NCBI GenBank assembly: GCA_964452155.1
Contig: CAYVLC010000084.1
Location: forward strand, 1 to 11,160
Direction: 5' to 3'
Origin: UBA2632 sp964452155
GTDB lineage: Bacteria > Bacteroidota > Bacteroidia > Bacteroidales > Dysgonomonadaceae
DNA length: 11,160 nt
Shown here: positions 1 to 7,158 of the stretch, in pieces
How positions within the stretch are numbered: the stretch's first letter is position 1
Layout of the letters: each line of letters begins with the position of its first letter
Made by a program: the position numbers and the translations under genes
The notes under the pieces: model-generated
Databases searched by the model: none
The model's input: the letters and a program-made list of their open reading frames with translations, nothing else
What the model was told of the DNA's origin: nothing

Positions 1-56
1 TAACTCTTAATTCTTAACTCTTAATTCTTAACTCTTAATTCTTAACTCTTAATTCC
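1..56. repeat. 14-bp tandem repeat, four copies, built from two 7-bp units
   Basis: The unit TAACTCTTAATTCT occurs three times exactly and a fourth time with one change at its last base (position 56). Each unit is two related 7-mers, TAACTCT and TAATTCT, so the true period is 7 with a C/T alternation. The array touches the window edge and probably continues outside. The last codon and TAA stop of the minus-strand peptidase gene fall inside the fourth copy. Because 7 is not a multiple of 3, TAA recurs in all three frames, and the reverse complement (TTAAG steps) does the same. Function unknown. Confidence 0.93.
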
Positions 57-2589
57 CATACAGCGCATCCCACCACCGTGCATCTTCTTTGAGCCATTTT
101 GCAAAAAAAGCATAGATAGAGTGGTTCCAGGCAATGCGTTTTTGGTAGTCGTAGATGGCATGGTTCTCTCCCTCCACTTGTATAAACTCTACCTCTTTGC
201 CTAGCAATTTGAGGGCGGTGTACATTTGGTAGCTTTCGCCAATTGGCACATTGGTATCGACCGTGCCGTGAAGCAGTAGCATGGGGGTGTTTATTTTGTC
301 GGCCTTAAAGAGAGGACTTTGGTTGATATACAAATCGTAGTTGTTCCACGGATAGCTACCTGCACTAGCACTTGCACTGTATGCATAGCCCCAAAAGCCT
401 ATGCCCCAATAGCTGGTGATGTTGCTAATGCCTGCATGCGACACGGCAGCAGCAAAAATATCGGTTTTTGTTTGCAAGTATTGTGTCATAAAGCCACCAT
501 ACGATGCGCCAATACAACCAATATGAGTGCCATCTACAAAATTGTGGGCTGCCACAAAGGCTTTGGTACCTTCTATAATTTCGTCGGCCGACTGTATGCC
601 CCAGGTGTTTACGTGGCGTGCTGCAAACTCTTGTCCATAGCCTGTGGTGCCACTTGGCTGTAGGGTATATACTACATAGTCTTGTGCTGCATATACATGT
701 AGTGGGTAGGTGCTCTCGAAACTACGCGCTGTGGGGCTAGTGCCACCATAGTAATAGACAATGAGTGGATACTTTTTGTTGGGGTCGAAATTGGGCGGAA
801 GGTAGTAGCGTCCATCAATATCGTCGCCAAATGACGATTTGAAGCTCCAGTCTATTACCTGGCCCAGGTTTATCTCAGATAGACGTTGGTTGTAGGGGTC
901 GGCAACGAGGGTCGATTTTTCGTTTTTCAGATTCACGACATAGCTCCTGTTGGAGTTGGATGTGCTAACACCTGTGTAGGTGGCCCATTCGGAATTGGTG
1001 GCTAGGTCTATCGATCTTATTACATCTTCTTGCAGGTTTAGTTGTGCGTATTTGCGATTGTTGGGGTTGTAGCGGTACACATTTACTCTATCGCCTTGTT
1101 CTACACGAAAGTAGATTTGATTATCGACCCTACTCCACACTTGCGATTCGATAGCGGGGTGGAAATCTTTTGTGATGGGGTCTATTTTTTTGGTGGCAAG
1201 GTCCATGATAAAGGCTTGGGTGTCGTAGTTATTGGCTATTTGGCCCTCCTTTATGTTTCGGCCAATGCTATTGAAAGCATCGGGGCCACCCGTAATGAGC
1301 AGTTGCTTGCCAGTGGGCGAGAATTGTGCTGTAGAGATGTATGTTTGGTCTTCCCACAGGGTGTCGGTCTGCATGGTTTGCAGGTGCACAAGGTACATAG
1401 AGCTCTTTCTGAAAGGGCGCTCGGTAAGAAACTCCTTGGAGGTAGAGAAGAGTAGTTGCTGGCCATTGGCCGATACGGAATTGATGCTGGCTGTTTGTTG
1501 GCCAAAAGTAATTTGTTGCGACAGGCCGGTATCGAAAAAATACTGGTGTATGAAGTACCTGTTGCGGTAGTGCTCTTGGCGGTCGTCTATGCCCAACATT
1601 CGTTTCAGGTTGGCAGGAGAATTTGTCTCCATGGTTTCTTTGGTGGAGTAAAACATAGATTGCTCATTGGGTGCTATCACGAAGGTTTCTATGGGCAAAT
1701 CTTCTGCAAGTGGGGTTGTTTGCATTGTAAGGGGGTCTAGCTTAAACATGGTGCGACCGCTCTCTGTGTCGGTCACATAGGTGAGCATGTCTGACATGGG
1801 CATCCATTGTATTTGCTTGCGGTGTGCAGCTTCGCAAATGAGGGTGCGCTTCTGCTGTGTGTCATATACCTGCATGTATCTTTCTGTTTTTCCGCCAGGC
1901 AGGGTTTCGTTTATATCTATGAGTACGTAGCGTCCGCTAGGTGAGATGGTTGACCCTGACACGCGCTTGCCCTCTAGCACATCTTTTATATCCATGCGGC
2001 GCTGTGCATTGTCGGTCATATACAGGTTTAGTAGGGAGTCTTCTTGGGCGGGTTGCACCTCAATTTTTACTGCTGTTGCATCAAAGGGTTGGGTGTTTGT
2101 GGCCAATAGCTTTACTACCACGCGTGCATTGTTGAGTGTGCCATTGAGAGTGGCCTGGGCCGAGCCTGCATTGGAGATACTATCGGTAGCATCGCCTTTG
2201 GTGGCTTTTTTCTCTCCATCGATATATACCTCCAAGATATTGGGCGAGGTGACGGTGAGTTTGGCTTTGCCATAATTGTTGCCCGCTAGGTAAAACGATA
2301 GCAGGTGTATGGCATACTGGGCGTCTGTTTTGCCGATATGGAAAAAACCTGCTGTGTCGGCCTGTAGTGTATTGGCAAACCGATTGTGCTTGGGGATGGA
2401 GATGGGGCTCGAAAGCAATAGCTTGTCCGAGAATTTCTCGTCTTTGAGGTTTACACTGTCCAATAGAATTGGTTTTTGCAATACAATGGGTTCGAAAGAC
2501 CGAACGCTTTTGAGTGATACTTTGGATTGAGCCGAAAGCGCAGTGGCACATATAAGGAGTGCCATGAGTAGTTTGATTGTTCTGAACAT
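49..2589 (-). CDS. Secreted S9 family (prolyl oligopeptidase-type) serine peptidase
   Basis: An 846-residue exported serine peptidase that probably cleaves oligopeptides in the periplasm. A signal peptide covers about residues 1-20 (MFRTIKLLMALLICATALSA, cleavage before Gln21). Residues about 30-185 form a beta-rich N-terminal extension, about 195-570 resemble a beta-propeller with repeated short strands (SPSGRYVL, SPTGKQLL), and about 580-840 form the alpha/beta-hydrolase domain. The conserved QPSGTTGYGQEF segment lies near 644-655. The catalytic triad appears intact: Ser696 in GASYGG, Asp778 in LLLHGTVDTN, and His810 in GENHAI. It is longer than a typical 650-730-residue S9 enzyme because of the N-terminal extension. 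I chose the ATG at 2587-2589 because the signal peptide begins there; the frame stays open upstream to 2739 but that stretch overlaps ispE and looks non-coding. It lies 49 bases downstream of ispE on the same strand, so the two may be cotranscribed. Exact specificity (dipeptidyl-peptidase or other) cannot be read from the sequence. Confidence 0.94.
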   Translation of the reverse strand: MFRTIKLLMALLICATALSAQSKVSLKSVRSFEPIVLQKPILLDSVNLKDEKFSDKLLLSSPISIPKHNRFANTLQADTAGFFHIGKTDAQYAIHLLSFYLAGNNYGKAKLTVTSPNILEVYIDGEKKATKGDATDSISNAGSAQATLNGTLNNARVVVKLLATNTQPFDATAVKIEVQPAQEDSLLNLYMTDNAQRRMDIKDVLEGKRVSGSTISPSGRYVLIDINETLPGGKTERYMQVYDTQQKRTLICEAAHRKQIQWMPMSDMLTYVTDTESGRTMFKLDPLTMQTTPLAEDLPIETFVIAPNEQSMFYSTKETMETNSPANLKRMLGIDDRQEHYRNRYFIHQYFFDTGLSQQITFGQQTASINSVSANGQQLLFSTSKEFLTERPFRKSSMYLVHLQTMQTDTLWEDQTYISTAQFSPTGKQLLITGGPDAFNSIGRNIKEGQIANNYDTQAFIMDLATKKIDPITKDFHPAIESQVWSRVDNQIYFRVEQGDRVNVYRYNPNNRKYAQLNLQEDVIRSIDLATNSEWATYTGVSTSNSNRSYVVNLKNEKSTLVADPYNQRLSEINLGQVIDWSFKSSFGDDIDGRYYLPPNFDPNKKYPLIVYYYGGTSPTARSFESTYPLHVYAAQDYVVYTLQPSGTTGYGQEFAARHVNTWGIQSADEIIEGTKAFVAAHNFVDGTHIGCIGASYGGFMTQYLQTKTDIFAAAVSHAGISNITSYWGIGFWGYAYSASASAGSYPWNNYDLYINQSPLFKADKINTPMLLLHGTVDTNVPIGESYQMYTALKLLGKEVEFIQVEGENHAIYDYQKRIAWNHSIYAFFAKWLKEDARWWDALYGN

Positions 2590-2620
2590 CTCTGTTTGTT
2601 TGTAAATAAATATATTTGTT

Positions 2621-2639
2621 TGTGTGCGTATGCGTGTGT
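2621..2639. other. 19-bp alternating purine/pyrimidine mirror repeat between ispE and the peptidase gene
   Basis: TGTGTGCGTATGCGTGTGT alternates strictly between pyrimidine and purine and reads the same backwards on one strand, so it is a mirror repeat around the A at 2630. Such tracts can adopt Z-DNA under negative supercoiling, which is general knowledge and not shown here. It abuts the ispE stop codon and lies 32-50 bases before the peptidase start, in the mRNA leader of that gene. It could be simple low-complexity sequence. Confidence 0.6.
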
Positions 2640-3448
2640 TACAAGTAATTGTTCCATACAAAGCAATTGGGGAAATGGAGGGTGGGTTTTTTGTCGAAAA
2701 AACCATATACTGCCGTTCCCGACCCCGACATAGATGCATAGAGTGCGCCTTTGCTATAGAGGGTTTGTTTTATGTGACCTATTGCGGGGTGTTGTTTAAA
2801 AATGGGTGCTTCGAAATCGTTGTACATATAGGTGCGCCACTCCTCTATGGGCAGTTTTGCAATCTCTCTGAGAGATGCCGCTGGTTGTGAGGGTACAATG
2901 GCGGCGTAGGCCTCTTTGGTAGCGACAGATATGTTGGGTTTTACGACCACAAGATAGTAATTATTGAGCGACAAAGCAATTTCTTCTAGCCTATCGCCAA
3001 TGCCAGTGGCAAAGGCGGGCTTATTTTTGAGGAAGAAGGCACAATCTGCACCTAGCCGCACGGCATGCTGGTGCAGCTCTTGGTGGCTATAGCCCAATGC
3101 AAAGGTTTGATTGAGCAAAGTGAGCATAAAAGCTGCATCTGATGAGCCCCCACCCAACCCTGCACCGGTGGGTATTGCTTTTAGTAAATGAATATCTATG
3201 TGGGGGATATGCTTTTCTGCTCGTAGCAAGGCCAATGCTTGGGTTACTAAATTGTTTTGGGTAGTAGCACCCACATCTATGCCTGTAGCGAATAGCCGAT
3301 AGGGGTTTTTGTCTTTGCTAGGCACAACCTCTAGTGCATCTTTGAGGCCAATGGGGTAGAATATTGTCTCTATGTTGTGGTAGCCATCTGGTCGTTTTGA
3401 GACAATATTGAGGCCTAGATTTATCTTTGCGTTCGGAAAACAGATCAT
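2639..3448 (-). CDS. ispE: 4-diphosphocytidyl-2-C-methyl-D-erythritol kinase (IspE)
   Basis: A cytoplasmic GHMP-family kinase, 269 residues, that phosphorylates the 2-hydroxyl of CDP-methylerythritol with ATP in the non-mevalonate (MEP) isoprenoid pathway. The N-terminal substrate motif FPNAKINLGL contains Lys8. The ATP-binding loop PTGAGLGGGSSDAA is at about 93-106, Asp135 in GADCAFFL is the expected catalytic acid, and the third GHMP motif MSGSGTAVYG is at about 240-249. Length is normal for the family. The frame is also open from a TTG at 3469, but the ATG at 3446-3448 is the better start: it gives the usual MI-FPNAKINLG beginning, and the predicted promoter -7 box would overlap the TTG. 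It is the first gene of a minus-strand unit with the S9 peptidase and diverges from tetR across 426 bases. Confidence 0.96.
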   Translation of the reverse strand: MICFPNAKINLGLNIVSKRPDGYHNIETIFYPIGLKDALEVVPSKDKNPYRLFATGIDVGATTQNNLVTQALALLRAEKHIPHIDIHLLKAIPTGAGLGGGSSDAAFMLTLLNQTFALGYSHQELHQHAVRLGADCAFFLKNKPAFATGIGDRLEEIALSLNNYYLVVVKPNISVATKEAYAAIVPSQPAASLREIAKLPIEEWRTYMYNDFEAPIFKQHPAIGHIKQTLYSKGALYASMSGSGTAVYGFFDKKPTLHFPNCFVWNNYL

Positions 3449-3466
3449 ATCATCATTTTTAAAGGG

Positions 3467-3504
3467 CAAACTTACATAAAAAACTTTAAAGCATGAAGCA
3501 AAAA
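3467..3504 (-). promoter_or_regulatory. Predicted Bacteroidota-type promoter of ispE
   Basis: Read on the minus strand, TAAGTTTG (3467-3474) matches the Bacteroidota -7 consensus TAnnTTTG exactly. A TTTG (part of TTTTTG, 3499-3504) lies 24 bases upstream as a candidate -33 element, a slightly long spacing. Transcription would then begin near 3460, leaving a leader of only about 10-15 bases before the ATG at 3448. No start-site data are available. Confidence 0.5.
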
Positions 3505-3841
3505 GGGTGTTTGCTTGTAGGGGCTAACAATAAAAATGAACTTTTTGGTTGCTTTGTGATACTTTTTTGATTTGCAATTTAACAACTCACAGAGAGACAC
3601 ATACTCCTTGGGTGAGAGCAAAACTCTCTAATGGCTTGGTGCAACTCATAGCAGCTAGTAGTAGGAGACACGAACGGAGTGGTATCTCTACTGATAGTTT
3701 TTTGTATAGAGGTTATATTTTTATATACCAGAGAGTTATATGTGCCAAAAATGTTGCAAAAGGGTTTGTAAATGGTGCCACTGGTGCTAGTTGTAAAGAT
3801 TGTTAATACTTAGGAAACTAATTGTGTGTTCTGAGTTTTTC
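3475..3841. other. Divergent intergenic region between ispE and tetR, no gene seen
   Basis: This stretch separates the ispE promoter from the tetR promoter. One plus-strand frame is open for 85 codons (3549-3806), but its translation is Cys- and Thr-rich without recognisable family features, and it carries no convincing start context. The region contains an imperfect hairpin followed by a T-run (3655-3703) and an AT-rich imperfect palindrome around 3711-3729 (GGTTATAT, TTT, ATATACC). At this length it could hold a small RNA or the decayed remains of a repeat element, but nothing in it is recognised as a known RNA. Confidence 0.55.
3655..3703 (+). terminator. Imperfect hairpin followed by T6, possible terminator or repeat remnant
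   Basis: On the plus strand AGTA, a bulged G, then GAGA and CAC (3660-3671) pair with GTG, TCTC and TACT (3679-3692) around the loop GAACGGA, with a GTA internal loop. Outer CTA and TAG can add three pairs. TTTTTT follows at 3698-3703. The geometry resembles an intrinsic terminator, yet no plus-strand gene precedes it. The core GAACGGAGTGGTATCTCTAC vaguely resembles the CGACCAGCGGGAGGAATC part of the direct repeats at the right edge, so it may be a diverged copy of a dispersed element. Confidence 0.3.
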
Positions 3842-3854
3842 TTTGTTATCTTTG
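3822..3854 (+). promoter_or_regulatory. Predicted Bacteroidota-type promoter of the tetR-efflux operon
   Basis: TATCTTTG at 3847-3854 matches the -7 consensus TAnnTTTG exactly. An incomplete -33 match, TTG at 3822-3824, lies 22 bases upstream. Transcription would start near 3860, about 15 bases before the tetR ATG. As the downstream genes are closely packed and no similar box is visible in the later gaps, this is the best candidate promoter for all five genes. Confidence 0.55.
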
Positions 3855-3865
3855 CATGTTACAAA
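3842..3865. promoter_or_regulatory. Candidate TetR operator overlapping the -7 box
   Basis: TTTGT (3842-3846) and ACAAA (3861-3865) form an inverted repeat with a 14-base spacer, centred on the predicted -7 box and start site of the operon. TetR-family regulators usually bind palindromes of about 15-30 bp at their own promoter, so the placement suits autorepression. The spacer itself is only weakly symmetric and the arms are AT-rich, so chance occurrence is quite possible. Confidence 0.28.
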
Positions 3866-3874
3866 ATAGAAAAC

Positions 3875-4492
3875 ATGAATTTAAAAGAACGAATTATAAA
3901 TCAGGCCGGCGATCTTTTTGTGAAACATGGCATAAAAAGAATATCGATGGATGAGATTGCCTCTAAGTTGGGCATATCTAAACGTACCATATACCAAAAC
4001 TTTGACGACAAAGAAGACCTGCTACTACACTATATATGCCAGCTAGAGAAGATGCAAATAGAGTATGTGAGAGACTTGTCTAAGAATGAGCAAACAGTTG
4101 TGCATGTGTTTCTAAGAACAATTGAGATGCACAAGGAGTTTGATTTCTTTAATGTAAGGTTTCTTGACGACGTAAAAAAATATTACCCCAAAGCAAAACA
4201 AGAATTGATAGACCAACAAAATAGAGGAATCGGTTTTATAAAACAGTTTTTGGAAGAAGGAATGTCGCAAGGTGTTATCAGAAAAGATTTGAATATAGAG
4301 GTGGTTTCTTTTTTGCTGCAAGATAGCAATCGCACATTTATAGATGCTACGCGACTGACAAACAAGTCTTTCTCTAATTGGGATTTGTTTTTTACAAGCA
4401 TGATAAACTTTATTCGTGGCATATCTACTGCAGATGGAATAACAATTGTAGATACGTTTCTGACAAAATATTACTCAGACAAAAACATATAA
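3875..4492 (+). CDS. TetR/AcrR-family transcriptional regulator
   Basis: A 205-residue DNA-binding regulator, the normal size for the family. The N-terminal part (residues 1-50) is a typical TetR domain: MNLKERIINQAGDLFVKHGI, then the helix-turn-helix at about 24-43, including ISMDEIASKLGISKRTIYQNF, followed by DDKEDLL. The remainder is an all-helical ligand-binding and dimerisation region with no recognisable ligand signature. The frame is open upstream to 3800, but the ATG at 3875 begins the standard family N-terminus and lies just behind the predicted promoter. It is the first gene of the efflux operon, ending 18 bases before the outer-membrane channel gene, so it most likely represses its own operon and is released by a compound the pump exports. 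Both roles are inferred from context; an activator role is not excluded. Confidence 0.93.
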   Translation: MNLKERIINQAGDLFVKHGIKRISMDEIASKLGISKRTIYQNFDDKEDLLLHYICQLEKMQIEYVRDLSKNEQTVVHVFLRTIEMHKEFDFFNVRFLDDVKKYYPKAKQELIDQQNRGIGFIKQFLEEGMSQGVIRKDLNIEVVSFLLQDSNRTFIDATRLTNKSFSNWDLFFTSMINFIRGISTADGITIVDTFLTKYYSDKNI

Positions 4493-4510
4493 AAAAATAA
4501 ACAAGAGAGA

Positions 4511-6031
4511 ATGATTATGAAATTAAAACTAAACAAAACAATGCAAACAATCTGCTCTACAGTAGGTTTGCTGCTGTTTTCGACAGTAATATATGCTCAA
4601 GAACCAATGGGCATGGCTGCCAACACAACAAGAACCATAGCTACTGAAGGCGACAGTTTGATAATAGATATAGAGACAGCCCTCTCTATTGCTATGAACG
4701 AAAACCCCACTATAAAAGTGGCCGATATGGAGATAGATAAAAAGATATACACGCGCAAAAGTACGCAAGCTGCTCTTTTTCCACAAATAGACCTAGTGGG
4801 CCAATATACACGTACCATTAAGAAACAAACCATGTATTTAGATGGCGGTTTTGGTGCTGGTATTGGTGGAGACATAGACCCTACGCAATTTACACCAGAG
4901 GAGATGAAGATAGTGGAAGTGCTAGGAAGGGTGTTGGCCGGACCTGCACCCGACCCTGCCGATGAGCCAGAGGAAGCAGAAGGAATACAATTTGGGCGTT
5001 CGAATATGTGGACAGCTGGTGCGGTGGTAAATTTGCCCATTATAATGCCCTCGTTGTGGAAAAACATACAACTCACCAGCATAGATGTAGAGTATGCACT
5101 AGAGAAAGCACGCTCATCGAAAATAGAGCTAGCCAACCAGGTAAAAAAAGCTTTCTATGGTGTGTTGCTAGCACAAGATTCGTACAATGTGTACAAAAAA
5201 ACATTCGATACAGAGAGTGAAGTGTTGCAAGACATTCAACACAAATTTGATCAAGGATTGGTTGCAGAGTACGACCTAATAACGGCAAGTGTGAGGTTGC
5301 AAAACATTATACCAGAGATGTTGCAAACCAAAAATGCGGTGCAACTGGCCATTTTGCAACTCAAGGCCCTTATGGGTATTGATTTGGAAGTTCCGCTAGG
5401 CATAAAGGGTTCGTTGGTAAACTACGAAGACGAAATGTATGCAGAGCTATTGGATGTGGACTTATCGTTGATAAACAATAGCGATTTGCGACAGATAGAT
5501 TTGCAGGTAGATCAATTGAAGAAGGTATATGAACTGCGTACCTCTCAATACCTACCTACTCTTACTGCCAATTTCAACTACCAGTATATGAGTCAAAACA
5601 ACGATTTCCGCTTCAAAGACTACAGATGGGACCCCTATGCAACAGCTGGTCTGACACTGGCAATCCCTATATTTGATGGTGGACGCAAACACAACGAAAT
5701 AAAAGAGGCAAAACTAACAGTAGATCAAGTAAAATTGCAACGCAAAGACGCCGAGCGTCAGATAAAACTGATGTTGCAAAACCAAATAAACCAAATAGCC
5801 AAAAGCATAGAGCAAGTAAACTCGCTGAAGAGTGCCAAGGAGCAAGCCAACAAAGGATACCAAATAGCACTGAAACGCTACGAAACAGGTATGGGAACTA
5901 TTGTAGATGTAAACCAGGCATCGCTAGGAGTGACCAACACGGGCTTGCAATACAACAATGCCATTTACGATTACATAACGGCTAAGTCTGAATTGGAGAG
6001 AGTGATAGGCGTAGATCAACCAATATTTTAA
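4511..6031 (+). CDS. TolC-like outer-membrane efflux channel
   Basis: A 506-residue outer-membrane factor that would form the trimeric exit duct of the tripartite pump. A signal peptide spans about residues 1-29 (ending STVIYA before Gln30). Two outer-membrane efflux (OEP) repeats follow, at about 50-290 and 310-500. Recognisable positions include LSIAMNENPTIK (58-69), the second-repeat strand LAIPIFDGGRKHNEIKEAK (383-401), and RYETGMGTIVDVNQA (456-470). Long heptad-like helical stretches lie at about 190-285 and 400-490, as expected for the periplasmic barrel. Between the first beta strands, residues about 111-160 form an unusually long Gly- then acidic/Pro-rich segment (GPAPDPADEPEEAEG at 144-158), probably a surface loop. 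The start ATG at 4511 follows AAGAGAGA; an in-frame ATG at 4517 is an alternative. No lipobox Cys is present, unlike OprM-type channels. Confidence 0.93.
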   Translation: MIMKLKLNKTMQTICSTVGLLLFSTVIYAQEPMGMAANTTRTIATEGDSLIIDIETALSIAMNENPTIKVADMEIDKKIYTRKSTQAALFPQIDLVGQYTRTIKKQTMYLDGGFGAGIGGDIDPTQFTPEEMKIVEVLGRVLAGPAPDPADEPEEAEGIQFGRSNMWTAGAVVNLPIIMPSLWKNIQLTSIDVEYALEKARSSKIELANQVKKAFYGVLLAQDSYNVYKKTFDTESEVLQDIQHKFDQGLVAEYDLITASVRLQNIIPEMLQTKNAVQLAILQLKALMGIDLEVPLGIKGSLVNYEDEMYAELLDVDLSLINNSDLRQIDLQVDQLKKVYELRTSQYLPTLTANFNYQYMSQNNDFRFKDYRWDPYATAGLTLAIPIFDGGRKHNEIKEAKLTVDQVKLQRKDAERQIKLMLQNQINQIAKSIEQVNSLKSAKEQANKGYQIALKRYETGMGTIVDVNQASLGVTNTGLQYNNAIYDYITAKSELERVIGVDQPIF

Positions 6032-6074
6032 ACATACAATAGAATAAAACAAGAAATATATAATAAAGAGACTT

Positions 6075-7085
6075 ATGAAAAGTATAAAATTATCACACCT
6101 AGTTCTGCTCTTAGGAGCATCGTTGCTTTTTTCGTGTGGAGCAAAGACTGACGACACCGATGAAGTTGTAAGACCGAAAGTGAAAGTAGAAACAGCTATT
6201 AAATCGGATGTAATGCAGACAAATGAATACACTGCTACTATACAGTCTGATATAGTGAATAAGATATCGCCAGCAATGCCTGCACGTATTCGCAAAATAC
6301 ATGTAGAGGTAGGAGATAGAGTAAGAAAAGGACAAACATTGGTTACGCTAGACAGAACAAACTTGTCGCAATCGCAAACACAGATTGCCAATCTAGAACG
6401 CGACTTGCAACGCTACCGCGAGCTGTATGAGGTGGGTGGTATATCGAAACAACAGATAGAGCAACTAGAGGTGCAGTTGGAGGTAGCTAAGAGCTCTGCA
6501 AGCAACCTAGCCGAAAACACAACGCTTACAAGCCCCATTAATGGTGTTGTGACCCAACGAAACTACGACTCGGGTGATATGCCTGCCGGAATGCACATAT
6601 TGCAGATAGAAAACTTTAACCCCGTGAAACTGATTATCAATGTGTCTGAAAACTTATATACAAGTATAACCAAAGGAATGCAAGTGGCAGTATTGATGGA
6701 TGTGTATCCCGACGAGGAGTTTTCTGGAAAAATAGCACTAATACATCCTACTATCAACCAGGCTTCGCACACGTTCCCTATTGAGGTACATATTCAGAAT
6801 GCAGACTCGCGCATACGTCCCGGAATGTTTGCTCGTGTAAACATAAATCTTGGTAGCAAAGAGAACATATTGGTGCCCGATGCTTCGGTATTGAAGCAAG
6901 TGGGAAGCAATGACAGACACGTTTTTGTTGTTGAAGACGGAAAAGCGGTGAAAAGAGTTATTACAATAGGACAACATTTAGGTGGGTACTACGAAGTGGT
7001 AACGGGTATTGACGCAGGCGACAAAATAGTTGTAGCTGGCGCATCAAGGCTTACCAACAATCAAGAAGTAGAGGTTGTACAATAA
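6075..7085 (+). CDS. RND efflux periplasmic adaptor (membrane fusion) lipoprotein
   Basis: A 336-residue adaptor that would bridge the inner-membrane pump and the TolC-like channel. The N-terminus carries a lipobox, ASLLFSC, with the lipidated Cys at residue 21, so it should be membrane-anchored. Two lipoyl-like halves are visible, residues about 62-93 (VEVGDRVRKGQTLVTLD) and 150-172 (LTSPINGVVTQRNYDSGDMP). They are separated by a short alpha-hairpin of only about 50 residues (95-147). A beta-barrel domain covers about 180-260, with IRPGMFARV at 247-255, and a membrane-proximal domain runs from about 265 to the end (ILVPDASVL, GIDAGDKIVVAG). After Cys21 comes GAKTDDTDE, an acidic linker. It lies 43 bases after the channel gene and 73 bases before the pump gene. 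The family assignment is firm; the substrate cannot be read from it. Confidence 0.94.
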   Translation: MKSIKLSHLVLLLGASLLFSCGAKTDDTDEVVRPKVKVETAIKSDVMQTNEYTATIQSDIVNKISPAMPARIRKIHVEVGDRVRKGQTLVTLDRTNLSQSQTQIANLERDLQRYRELYEVGGISKQQIEQLEVQLEVAKSSASNLAENTTLTSPINGVVTQRNYDSGDMPAGMHILQIENFNPVKLIINVSENLYTSITKGMQVAVLMDVYPDEEFSGKIALIHPTINQASHTFPIEVHIQNADSRIRPGMFARVNINLGSKENILVPDASVLKQVGSNDRHVFVVEDGKAVKRVITIGQHLGGYYEVVTGIDAGDKIVVAGASRLTNNQEVEVVQ

Positions 7086-7158
7086 TATACTTCTTATAAT
7101 ACACCTCTTACAACTTAATGGTGAGAAACAACCATCTAAAAAAAAATAAAAACAGAAT

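Noticed and set aside
1042..1740. Several open frames on the strand opposite the S9 peptidase gene, and others opposite the pump genes
   Set aside because: They are shadows of strongly supported genes and show no protein-family features.
3549..3806. 85-codon open frame on the plus strand in the ispE-tetR intergenic region
   Set aside because: No recognisable family, unusual composition, no clear start context, and it runs through hairpins toward the tetR promoter; most likely non-coding.
7118..7135. Small hairpin ATGGT-N8-ACCAT between the adaptor and pump genes
   Set aside because: Only five base pairs with a large loop and followed by an A-run, not a T-run; too weak to call an intra-operon terminator or attenuator.
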